From contig BGZK01000191.1 of assembly GCA_005406025.1 (NCBI GenBank), positions 248,001-312,000 of the forward strand: DNA of 64,000 nt, written 5' to 3'. The stretch is from Eumeta japonica (Eukaryota; Arthropoda; Insecta; Lepidoptera; Psychidae). The translations under genes and the position numbers were made by a program. Below, piece after piece: positions 37,801-47,760 of this stretch (positions are counted from its first letter, which is position 1; the number at the start of each line of letters is the position of its first letter). The notes under the pieces were generated by a model. The model searched no databases. It worked only from the letters and a program-made list of their open reading frames with translations, and was not told the origin of the DNA.

Positions 37801-39620
37801 AAGATAACGGCTACAAGGATTTTTATGATTACGACAAAAATGTTGAACCGCAAAGCGAACAGCAAACGGGCAACAACGAGCCTATAAGTAACGACAAATT
37901 AAAAGACTACTATTACAAAATTTCTACTCCGGCTTACGAGGAAAATCAAAAAGTTAAAATTGAAACTACTACAAAATTCACAGATACTAATTGGGATTAC
38001 ACTACCCATTTGAACTTGCAAAAAGATAAAGAAAACGATGACGTATTGAATGTAGAAGCCCTACCGACGTTGCCGCCCAATAAGCATTTCCGAAGACCTA
38101 GCGCTCAAGAACATATCGATAAGGATAGAATAAGGAAAAGGACTAAAACTCGGAGGAGACGTCCGCAACACAGTAACTTCCACAGAGAAACAACTACCAG
38201 TGTCTCGCCTTCAACAGAAGTTCCAACAACCGTGAATGATGAAATATATACGGTGAAACCCCGTAACAGACCTTCAAATTCATTGGCACCGAAACAAACT
38301 ACGCCCACCGTCACTACAGACCTATCGACTAGTGCTCTCCCCACCACATCCTCGACTAACCCAACTGTAATAAAAAAAAAGATAGGACATAGACGGCCTG
38401 TAACAACTTCAACAGAAAAACTTGAAACTACAACACTGCCTTACCGAGAAATCAAGGATTCACCGATAATGAAGCTCGTGACTAGACCACAACAAATAAG
38501 AACAACTTCTACATATGAATATGGCAATGAAACTCCTGATTACACACACAAACAAGATGAAAAAGACACGCCGACTAGTGATATCGCCATAAGCACGTCC
38601 GAAAATAACTATAGAAATAAATATGAATCACAAAAAACTTTCTCGTTCCACAAAGATGTGAAACCAATCGAAGCGGTCACTGAAGAGTTCAATTCCAACA
38701 ATGATTACGAAAGTGAAAAGGTAAGACAAGGACAGAAGCAAGTGAAAGAGAACAGGGATCAAAGTAAGGAAGACGCAGAAGTCACGACATTTGGTTCACA
38801 TACAGAAAATGTCTCGCAATTACCTGGTAAAATTCAAAGGCCGAAACTGAGGAGCAAATACGACGGCAATCGTCCACGTTTCAGTGTAAAAGATTACAGA
38901 AACAGGTTAAGCTCGACAACGAGCACGGAGAATCCAAATGAGTCGCAGACGTTCAAACCGAGATTTCCACAAAAACGTCCGTCGTCGAACGAAAACAACG
39001 AAAATGCAACTGAATCCAGAAGGAAGTTTATACCTAAAGACCCTAGACATAAACCGATAAACCTAGAAGAAAGCGATGGCCAGTCAGACAAAGAACAATC
39101 AACTAGATCGCCTCAACGACAAAGAGCTACTGCGAGTCCTACGGAACTTACAAGTGAAGCTATCACCCAAAAAATATCGTCACGTATCCGTAAGAGACCA
39201 AAGCCTGTAGAAGAATCAGTTGAAACGACAAGCCAAATTCCAACACACGTAAGAAGAATTGTAAAAAAGAAGATCAAAGAATCAGAAACGGGACAGTCGG
39301 CTAATGCCATTGCCGAAACAACAATAAACTATGACAAAGAAAATTCCTCTGAAGGAACTAGGTCCGAGAGCGCTATAATGAAAATCGCTAAAGACGACAA
39401 AAAGTATCACATAGACCATTTTGACAATTTATTTGAACATTCCAAGAGGGTCTCAGACCTGACTTTAGCTGCTAGCAAAGACTACAATACTCCAGGCATG
39501 TTCAAAACAGTGTCGCCTACTAGTAGAAGAATACCCAATTATTTTACTATAGCCACAGATGATCCCATTTTACCTATAGAGGCATTTTTTCCTCAATTAA
39601 ATCAAAAGAAGGAATCGTAA
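34816..39620 (+). CDS. Large secreted Thr/Asn/Pro/Lys-rich protein, 3 visible exons (5' end missing)
   Basis: Exons are 34816-34907, 35827-36517 and 36997-39620. Acceptors are tttttttttcag, cattctttcag and ttcatttcag. Donors are gttggt (weak) and gttagt. Phases agree throughout: 0 between exons 1 and 2, and 1 between exons 2 and 3. The visible part codes for 1,134 residues and ends in TAA. Exon 1 encodes a hydrophobic segment (LGLCVCAAMLCALAVG) that looks like a signal peptide. Its Met must lie in an unseen upstream exon, or less likely be the internal ATG at 34842. Exon 2 has a Gly/Ala/Pro stretch, then Pro/Gln/Lys-rich sequence with a QQQ run. Exon 3 is low-complexity, rich in Thr, Asn, Ser and Lys, with TTTTTT-type runs, basic clusters (RIRKRTKTRRRR) and many N-x-S/T sites. 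Its C-terminus (DDPILPIEAFFPQL) looks more ordered. There is no membrane anchor and no domain I recognise. An extracellular-matrix, cuticle or mucin-like role is inference only. Confidence 0.8.
35074..35743 (+). mobile_element. Deleted pogo/Tigger-type DNA transposon in intron
   Basis: The left end is TA|CAGTAGAACTTCGATAACTC and the right end rc is TA|CAGTTGAACCTCGATAAGTT, with TA on both sides (35072-35073, 35744-35745). This is the CAGTNGAACCTCGATAA end and TA target of pogo/Tigger (IS630-Tc1-mariner superfamily). Subterminal 'aacctctataactta' units recur at least four times. At 35553 an ATG opens a frame beginning MSSKIKLTTLTYADKGWNKG, resembling the N-terminus of CENP-B-like Tigger transposases. 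The rest of the transposase is deleted. A 63-bp tandem duplication lies at 35273-35397. The insertion sits between exons 1 and 2 of the secreted-protein gene. Confidence 0.8.
35273..35397. repeat. 63-bp tandem duplication within the pogo element
   Basis: The unit starting gtgtgcaaaacaaaaggttt (35273) is repeated from 35336 with only a few differences, both ending near 'ctagttaaattgttaa'. The near identity implies a recent duplication, or recent activity of the element. Confidence 0.75.
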
Positions 39621-40410
39621 AAGCTACATTCCTAAATGCTAATTAGGTATTTTCAAACCAAAAACATTATCGATTGCCAAAGTTTACTTTTTTTATATAT
39701 ATTAAAAAATCGTTTTTTGTTAATTGGAAGTCTAGAAATCGAGAATATTTTTCGTCCTAACGGAGCCATTTTTGTTGTATTTTATATCACCAGAAAAGTT
39801 GAAATATTCACAATCTACTCATGTGAAGTTGATAATAATCATGACTAATATGATGAAATCATGCATTTCTAAAGTCACTACAACTCGTGACAACATACCA
39901 TCATAACATAAATACATATAAAAAACTGATGCTTAAAAAGCATTGGAGGGAATATCATTTCATCGAAAACAAAAAATACACTGATGTAGAGAAGTGCTCT
40001 ATATGTAAGTCTATAATTGTTCTAAAGTAAATGCTTGATATAATAATAAAATGGCCTCTTTACAACTTCCTATTTACGAGCTACAACACAGACTGATTAT
40101 TAACTATTTATTATTTGGGTCAATTTTGGCATATTCAGACATTTTTTTATATATTACTACTTCCTAATACCAATTTAGTTGTTTCTAAAAGGTTGGTGCC
40201 TGTTCTATGATTGTATATGGAAGCTCATTATTATTAAGATAGTTGACTTTAAAAGCATACTATGCTGTTTAATACATTAAAATTAGTATAGAATATTCAT
40301 ATTAATAAATAAATAGCTATTTATTATAGTAGTGTATGATAGATCACATTTGATGATCTGTAGTATCAATGTTGTAAATAAAATTATATTTCAAATATTC
40401 TTTGTATTGC
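39621..40410 (+). other. 3' UTR and polyadenylation signals of the secreted-protein gene
   Basis: Downstream of the stop, AATAAA occurs at 40045-40050, 40304-40309 and 40377-40382. The last is followed by a T-rich sequence and is a plausible end. On the other strand the nearest AATAAA for the convergent TRIP4 gene is at 40320-40325. If both are used, the two mRNAs overlap by several tens of bases. No other feature is seen in this stretch. Confidence 0.45.
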
Positions 40411-40553
40411 CTCATTTTGACTTAAAAAATTAACCATATTAATTAAAGGAAAATAATCGTCTTGTAATCTAAGAAATACATTTTTAACAACTTATTGCAA
40501 TGCTAAACACAATAAAATGAAAATGATTAAAATATATTCATGTCAAATTGAAA

Positions 40554-42125
40554 CTATCCACAGGCCTTAGCTTCAATTTTTGCCATTTTCTGTATACATT
40601 TGACAGCAGCTTGATGAATAGTTTTATCCAAAGTATATATCTTATGTTGTCCTTTTATAGGAAACCTGAGCTTTAGACTGATTGGATTAGAACATATAAA
40701 GACAAAAGGACTGTCGCTTTCTCCACCAGGATATAATTTTTGGTATTCTTCTTGTGGCAGGCAGTCATCCACATTAACACAGCCTAAGAGACAGCCAGTG
40801 GGATAAAATGTTGGAAAGTTCAATTGTTTATCAGGATTTAGGACTCTATAAGTATTTTCAATAGTCCTAATAAGTTCCTGATCGGGTGGTTTGACAGTAG
40901 ACGCTATCCATAATCGGCCACGATGACTTGTATACCAAGTCCGACCTTCATGTAATTTAATTCCTTCAATAAGAAGGGATGCCCAAGGTTGATGCATGGA
41001 AAGACAGCGACCAGTGTCAGTCATTTCCTGGATTTCGGCGTCCTGGACTCTCAAACCGGGTTGGCATGGTTGTTTGACTGCTGTTGAATAATCACTTCCC
41101 ACTGATGCATCAAACTGTAACATGGGTGCATTTACACCAGGCGCGACGTCTCTATCACCGAAATCGCCGATCGTTAAGAAATTATTCTGTGCCGAGATAT
41201 TTTTGTTACTGCCACCTTGTGTTATTTCTTGTATTCTATTTTCGTCTACCTCATAATCTATTGTTTTGTCTTCTACCACTCGCCGACCTGCAAAGTCAAA
41301 AGTCATCTTTTTGTTAAGACGACCGGAGTGCTTCTTTTCGTGCAGAGATTTCTGGTATTGCTCAAGACGCTCCCTCTCGCTGGTACTCAACCACACCGAG
41401 TTCGCATTGAAATAATCACTGTCATCATCTGTGACGCGAGTACGTCGCTCACTTGTACGATCGTATTCCAATAACTTATTCCTATGTGACAAAGCTGCCT
41501 CCCAGCCCTTGGGCCGGCTGCGTTCCATTAATGATTGCATTAGTTTTGCACTAGCTTTGGTTTTGGCATTTAATTCTTTTTGTTCCTCGGCTGTACATAC
41601 CAAATTTCCACAAAACAAACACGGTCCAGAACCTTCCTGTTTGCATACAATTCGACCACACTGTAAACAGTTGTTAATGAGCTCGTGCTTTGAAGCTTGA
41701 CAATCACAGTGATGTCGACCTTTTATTAATATGACTTGTGCATTTTTCCCTTCTTGTGAATATAAGTTAACATATTTTGTTTTCTTTTTAGTTTTCATTT
41801 CCATGTTTTCTTTTTCAGAACTTCCTTGGCTATTTTCCTCCATTTTCGATACAAAATCTTGTGTTTGTTTATTTTTTGAAATCTTTTTTTTCTGACGTCC
41901 CACTGAAGAATTATTAGTATTATTACTATTCACTTTGGATGTAAATTTCCTTTTTGCAAGTTGTTCATAAAAATTTTTATGATCCACATTATTAAAATCT
42001 AACAATGTCTTCATGTATTCATTTAAATCATTTTCATTTTGTATTGACAAAATATATTTTATCAAATCTTCAGGAACCGAAAAATCCAAAATATTAGACA
42101 ATTCTTCATTTATCCATACCTCCAT
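40554..42125 (-). CDS. TRIP4: Activating signal cointegrator 1 (ASC-1/TRIP4)
   Basis: An intact single-exon gene of 523 residues; human TRIP4 is about 580. ASC-1 is a nuclear transcription coactivator and the scaffold of the ASC complex (with the ASCC proteins). That complex also acts in ribosome-quality control by splitting collided ribosomes. Residues 1-60 resemble the family's N-terminal helical region. Residues 80-130 are basic and low-complexity. A C2HC5-type zinc finger spans about 138-177, with Cys at 140, 142, 153, 156, 161, 169, 172 and 177. An ASCH domain runs from about 374 to 490 with the hallmark SMHQPWASLLIEGIK, a YTSHRGRLWIAS strand and FYPTGCLLGCVNVDDC. The start is the first ATG, in good context (ggaaaaATGG), with family-like sequence from residue 1. 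It is convergent with the secreted-protein gene. No disruption is seen. The absence of introns is notable but the frame is fully conserved, so it is not a decayed retrocopy. Confidence 0.95.
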   Translation of the reverse strand: MEVWINEELSNILDFSVPEDLIKYILSIQNENDLNEYMKTLLDFNNVDHKNFYEQLAKRKFTSKVNSNNTNNSSVGRQKKKISKNKQTQDFVSKMEENSQGSSEKENMEMKTKKKTKYVNLYSQEGKNAQVILIKGRHHCDCQASKHELINNCLQCGRIVCKQEGSGPCLFCGNLVCTAEEQKELNAKTKASAKLMQSLMERSRPKGWEAALSHRNKLLEYDRTSERRTRVTDDDSDYFNANSVWLSTSERERLEQYQKSLHEKKHSGRLNKKMTFDFAGRRVVEDKTIDYEVDENRIQEITQGGSNKNISAQNNFLTIGDFGDRDVAPGVNAPMLQFDASVGSDYSTAVKQPCQPGLRVQDAEIQEMTDTGRCLSMHQPWASLLIEGIKLHEGRTWYTSHRGRLWIASTVKPPDQELIRTIENTYRVLNPDKQLNFPTFYPTGCLLGCVNVDDCLPQEEYQKLYPGGESDSPFVFICSNPISLKLRFPIKGQHKIYTLDKTIHQAAVKCIQKMAKIEAKACG

Positions 42126-43559
42126 TTTTCCAATTGACTATTATTATCTACCTATTATTAACAAATATATATTTACGCGTAAATTATAATTTAATTACAA
42201 TAGATTTATGTACTTAACTATAACAAAATAAAAAAGTGTTTATTTGTTATTGTGGTTACAAGTACTGCTAAGATAAATTGGTGACGGTGATAACAAGTAC
42301 GGGCAAAAATATTATATTATTGTAAATGTAACATATTGACGACTATTAACCACTGCTAATTTCTCATTTATATATGTATACAAACACATAAGTATTTTTT
42401 TTTTGGGTTATCTCTGTTACCAATTTTAGTTTTTCTATATAATAAAAATGTTGAATATTACGAAGAAAATTAATATTAAATGAAACGCTTATCAACGCAT
42501 ACTAAGCGCTGCACAATCAAAATTATATATTCATATTCATCTATGAATCAAAATGCCCTAGTGTATTATCATATATTCATATTCATCTATGGTATTATCT
42601 ATGATGAAAATAATCCTTCAACCGTTCCATATGACGACCACAATCTTTATGGTCGCGCTGAAAACGTCACTCATACGTGATTATTTCGCTCCATAACGAC
42701 CCATCTGTTATAATTTTAAAAGTTAAAGATGGTCACAGAAAAATATAGGTACTTATTTTAGTAACTTCTGTTTCTCCAGCAGATGCTCGACGTGCGGCTC
42801 GAGGTTAAATAATTTTAGTGTGTATTTAAAAGTCATAAATATATTGTTACTCATCTCTATAACATGACCGCACTTAATATTAATTGTTTATTAATGCACT
42901 GTTTTGAAAATATCCAACTGTCACCACAAAAAACATTTTGATTATGTTTAAACGTAAATTGATATATTCTACTAAATTAAAATAGGTACATAAAGTTCAA
43001 TCGCACATTTTTCAAAATATGAATGAAGGTGATAAATAATTATTAAGTTTATTATTAAGGCTAACAAAATATAATATAACCTCTTTAATTTTTTGATTTA
43101 TTTTCAAGCTCACCATTTTTAATATTTACATCAATAGTTGATTAGAACTCTCCATAGTCTGGCGTTTGGGTTTATGTGTATAACGCTCGCAAGCATGAGG
43201 TGAAGAAAAAACGGCGGCCGTGGGCATTATTGTTGTGAGCGCTTAGTGGAACGTAGCGTTAGACACTTCTTTTGTTAAGATCAGTATTACAAAAATGGCA
43301 TATTAAAAATCAATAAGTTTACTAGGGAAAATATCGAGAATACGGAAAATTTTTGTTTACGATCATTTTATTATTAATTTTATTTTTCCAATATTAGTAT
43401 TTATTCAATTACGTGTATTGATTATTCGATTTTGTTTTCATACCACTACTTATTACTTTTTCGCAAATATTTTCTCATTAACATTAAAATTGTAACTACT
43501 TTCATTGTTTGGACATAGACATCTTTTATCTGAAGATCTGTAATTGGCTGGGTAAAAGT
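42126..43559. other. Noncoding stretch upstream of TRIP4
   Basis: This would hold the TRIP4 promoter (transcription toward lower coordinates). No TATA box is recognised. A direct repeat, atatattcatattcatctat, occurs at about 42524 and 42570. A G/C patch with acggcggccgtgggc lies near 43211-43225. Otherwise AT-rich with nothing recognised. Confidence 0.4.
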
Positions 43560-44540
43560 GTATCATAGAGGAGTTTATTCTGCTGTTTAGTATGTCAAAT
43601 TGATGGATGAAAATATTCTTTCCGTATTTGCAAGTGAATGTGGAAAACTCAGAACATTAAATACAAAACAGTTTTCTCGCATGCGTTTTGCCAAAATTTA
43701 CAGAATTCAATAAATACTTTCAGACAGAAAGCGTTGTCTTAACTTCTCATAATGACCAAATTCAAAGTTTGTACCTTGACATACTACTTTGTTTTTTAAA
43801 CAGGGATTATGTTATGAGACATGATCTTTAAGCAATTGATTTCGAAAATAAAGAGAAATTCTTGAGAAATGAACAAATGTACCGAGGTGTCAGAGTGATG
43901 AACGATCTCAAAAATTTAGGAAATTCTAGACACCAATCGGAACTTAATAGATTTTTTAGTAGTTGTTGTAATTTCCTGGTAACAAGTGCTAAAGAAATTA
44001 AAAAGCGTTACCGTATGACTGGCCCCCTTTTTTCAAAATTTCATGTGCTAAATCCTGAAAATCCTGCATTGTCAAAATTTCCTTCAATATTTCCATTGAT
44101 TGAGTTACTAACTAGAATGGTAGCAAAAGAAAACGTGGATTTAATCCAAAAAATAGATGATCAATGGAGAAATATTCCAGGAAAATTCAATGAATTAGAT
44201 TTGACATTACTAGTTGACAAATTTTGGAACGAGTTACATGTATTGGCAGATTATAAAGAGCTATCCCAATTTGCATTAAACACTTTGTGCATTCCCCATT
44301 CTAATGCATAGTGTGAACGAGTATTCAGTCACCTTAATCGAATGAACACAAAATTTCGGAATAAATTGTTGACAGATACTGTGAATGGGAATTTATTGGC
44401 TGCACAACATATTAAGGAAACTGGATATTGCATCAATTTCAAGCCATCTGACGAAATGTTGTGAAAAATTTTAATTATGTACAAAAGAATAAATACTTCG
44501 ACTCCCGCGTCTGCTGCTGCACCTAATGACTCTGATAGTG
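43560..44540 (+). pseudogene. hAT-family transposase remnant
   Basis: The translated region (frame of 43862-44309, continuing past a stop) matches the C-terminal half of a hAT/ZBED-type transposase. It has an EFNKYFQTESVVL helix near 43705, a long helical region (LSKFPSIFPLIELLTRM), and then the dimerisation segment DLTLLVDKFWNEL. Last is IPHSNA-stop-CERVFSHLNR, where the family has 'IPHSNADCERVFS'. In-frame stops occur near 43711, 43829 and 44309, so it cannot be expressed as one protein. The N-terminal zinc finger and first catalytic residues are not recognised, and terminal repeats were not found. hAT transposases of this class could have moved the MITEs at 5239 and 6816, but no link is shown. 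Confidence 0.8.
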
Positions 44541-45148
44541 ACTAATTAAAGTTTTATTAAGGACTAATCTTTTATATCATAATTAGTCTCCCACAAATAA
44601 GGCAATTTCATTTTTGCTGAGAGTAAATTAAAAAGTATACCTACATATACATATCATAATAATCATTTAATTATATCATAATACTAAGTGTTACTCGACG
44701 ATAAATACTTATTAATTAAAAATTACAATTATATTCCGTTTTTTAATTAATTTGCGTAGTTTTATTGAAACTCCATTGCGTACTATTATTTTTTTGAATT
44801 CTTGACAAAATACTATGTTTTTTAGTCTATAATACGATCCTCTAAAAAATAAAGTTGGCAATATTGTACCAAACCCGCAGACTAAAAACGTCATAGCAAA
44901 TTATTAATACGTCAATATTTAGGTTCTAGGTTCTCGAGATTTTATAATTTTCGTCTCTAGTTTGACATATTGTTATTGAATAAAGGTAATCGAAAATTAA
45001 TAGTGGAAGTGAAAGCTTCTCATTACGTTTATATACAAGAGTATCTTAAATAACCATTTACGATGTTTACGTAATTTTCCAACCTATTCTTTTCAATATA
45101 AATTTTTGATACTATAAACTATTTCTATTTCGTCTTCAGGTTTTCACG
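44541..45148. other. NDUFS5 upstream region with probable 5'-UTR exon and intron
   Basis: A good acceptor (tttcgtcttcag, ending at 45139) precedes the NDUFS5 ATG by nine bases, implying a 5'-UTR intron. A matching donor may be taaag|gtaatc at 44985/44986. The UTR exon would then lie around 44920-44985. No TATA box is recognised, and the exon boundaries are inference. Confidence 0.35.
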
Positions 45149-45665
45149 ATGACTCTGTCGCCGTTTTTCCGTTCGCCATTTACTGACATTACCGCTGGTA
45201 TGACGTCTCATCAGATGTTAGATAGATGCCAGAAAGAAGAAATGAAAGCAATGGATTGTATGGAAGCTTATGGAGTCGAGCGGGGAAAAGTCAAATGCAG
45301 GGACCTCTTAGACGATTTTCATGAGTGTCACACTCACACCAAACAATTTAAAAGATTTTGTGTAAGTTAAATATACAGCAATGAAATCGTATTTGTTGTT
45401 GGAAGTTGAAAAGTACAGAGTAATGTAATTTGTATTAAATTATGAGTGACATTTTAAAACAAACGCATTTATTCTTTTTTAATGTCATCATTTAATAAAT
45501 AAGATATTTAGTTTTTCTGTATAATGTTCACTTAGAATTAGCTTTAAAAGCAATATATTTTAATTTTTATTTCAGGCTATGAGAGATGAAAGAGAAAAGC
45601 AAATTCGGGAAGGCACATTAACTGGTGACAAAAAATATGTATCTCCTAAAGTTGACAGTTTTTAA
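45149..45665 (+). CDS. NDUFS5: NADH dehydrogenase [ubiquinone] iron-sulfur protein 5, two coding exons
   Basis: Coding exons are 45149-45361 and 45576-45665. They join in phase 0 across a 214-bp intron (gtaagt...ttcag) to give 100 residues; the human protein has 106. NDUFS5 is an accessory subunit of mitochondrial complex I on the intermembrane-space side. It has no iron-sulfur cluster despite its name. The twin CX9C motif is clear: Cys27-X9-Cys37 and Cys50-X9-Cys60, with a further Cys71 at the exon junction. It therefore fits the CHCH fold imported through the MIA40 disulfide relay, with no N-terminal presequence. The start is supported by length and by MTLSPFFRSPFTDIT matching the family. 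AATAAA at 45701-45706 is the likely polyadenylation signal. Intact. Confidence 0.95.
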
Positions 45666-45984
45666 TAGTTTGAAGAAAAAATGTAGTCATGATATCAAAC
45701 AATAAAGTTAATAAACATTTTTGATTTTCCTGAAATTTTAGTCAAATGTCAGAACTATGGTCTATTATTAAATATCATTTTGGGTCACTTTGTTTTTTCT
45801 TCATTAGTGTACATATTCATTGGTTTGGGGTGACTACATGTCAATGTTATTTCACTAAAGCTTTTAGTTCTAAGTGATGAATAGCTGTAATGAACAAATT
45901 AATGTGCATATGTTTTGGTTCAAACTTTGGGGATAGGTTGTGTTGCATCTATAAAAGATTCTGTTGATGTTAATATGAAATCAT

Positions 45985-47760
45985 TGTGGTGATTTATTGA
46001 AAGGTCACATTTCGATGCCAAACACAATGACTTATGGTGACCAAACATCATACAATGATCGTCTTATCTGTGAGCTATTTTTAGATTACTTTGGATCAGT
46101 TTACGACAAAGACACTGTTGATAGGCTTGATAGCTAACTAGACAGCAACATCATTAGTGGCGACGCACTGGTGAACATTGTTATCTTTAGAGATGAAGTT
46201 TTAAAGAAAATTAAGCAGTTTGATAAGAATAAAGGTCCTGGACGTGACTGTATCCCAGCTTTCCTTGTGCAGAGGTGTTATGTGTACCACTATCCCTACT
46301 ATTTGATAAGTCGCTATCGTCTGGAACATTTCCTTCATATTGGAAGACAGCACATATTGTCCCCATTCACAAATCTGCTGACAAATCTATATGTGAAAAT
46401 TATCGCCTTATCAGCATAATGTCATGTTTTGCTAAGTTATTTGAAACCTTAATTTATGTTAATTTCTATAATCAACTCAAAAATATATTGTCTTTGAAAG
46501 AACATGGTTTCATAAAGCATCGGTCCACTATAACCAACCTGCTTGATAAAAGTTTTTTTGCAATGAATTTGCTATATGCAGACAAGTTGACATGGTATAT
46601 ACGGATTTTTCTAAAGCGTTCAATAAGGTTAATCACTCAATCTTGTACAATAAACTGTTATTTTATGGCATTCACGGTAATCTATATAGATGGCTTTGTT
46701 CTTATCTTAAGAATTAGATTGTTATTAAAGGTTATACTTTATTGCCAATACTTGTAACTTCTGGAGTTCCTCAAGATTCACATTTGGGCCCTATACTCTT
46801 TACTATATTTATTAATGACCTTGTCGATCACTTGTCATGCATGTCTCTCCTAGATGCTGATGATCTTAAGATATTTGCTCCTATTCAGAACATAAACGAT
46901 TGTAGTGCTCTTCAAAAAGATTCGGACATGCTACATGCGTGGACCTCAACAAGTTAATTGGTCCTTAATATTAACAAGTGCTGTGTAATTTATTTTGTTC
47001 ACGAATACAAACTTTCAGATTCTGTATTACAATATAATTTTGTAATCAAGGATCTTGGTATTCTTTTTGACGATAAGCTTACCTTCCGGCCACATTATGA
47101 TTACATTGTCAAAAAGGCTAATATGCTGCTTGGATGCATCGCCAAATCTACAATAGAATTGAAGAAATATTACAGTTTTTTAAGTACATATTATAGCCTT
47201 ATTAGAAGTATCTTGGAATATGATAGATCAATATGGTCTCACTACAATACTCATATGAAGTACATTGAAAGTGTACAAAGAAAGTGTGTCAAAATCTTAT
47301 CTTTTTGTCAGAATCTTAGCTGTTTCTTCACTGACTATTCTCAAAGATGCTCTGCATTTAAAATACAATAACTGGAAACACGTCGTTAGCAAATAGATCT
47401 AATTTATCTTCACAAAATTGTAGACTCCTCTATAGACTTGTCTATGTTATTATCTGTCTGATGTCAGTCATTGCTGAATTTTAATACTCTTCAGAATGAT
47501 CTATCTGTACAACGACCTAACGGCACTGCTGGTGCGGGAGATGTTGATGTGTTTGATTGCAGATCTACTGCTTTCAAATGAAGTATACACAATATCTTGT
47601 TTCAGTAATGTGGATTGTATTTGCTTTATTTCATTTTTCTATTTCTTTTTGTAAATTTTTGTTCTCGCTTTTTTATTTAATTTATTTTGTTATTTATACT
47701 TTAGTTCTAAGCATGCTATGTACACATATTAAGATAGAATAAAAGATAAAAAAAAAGATA
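45985..47760 (+). pseudogene. Non-LTR retrotransposon (LINE, Jockey/CR1-like) remnant
   Basis: Reverse-transcriptase motifs appear in order across shifted frames. They are FDKNKGPGRDCIPAFLVQ (46219-46272), FPSYWKTAHIVPIHKSADKS, ENYRLISIMSCFAKLFE, YTDFSKAFNKVNHSIL (another frame, about 46592), VTSGVPQDSHLGPILFTIF (46753) and the catalytic core as LLDADDLKIF (about 46849). A C-terminal thumb-like region (VIKDLGILFDDKL) runs to about 47370. At least three frameshifts and several stops break it. The tail at 47725-47760 is A-rich (aataaaagataaaaaaaaag), the usual LINE 3' end. No endonuclease domain is visible upstream, so it is 5'-truncated. Confidence 0.85.

Noticed and set aside
38105..39310. 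Minus-strand frames within the large third exon
   Set aside because: They arise from the antisense of Thr/Ser/Lys-rich codons. The plus strand is open for 875 codons.
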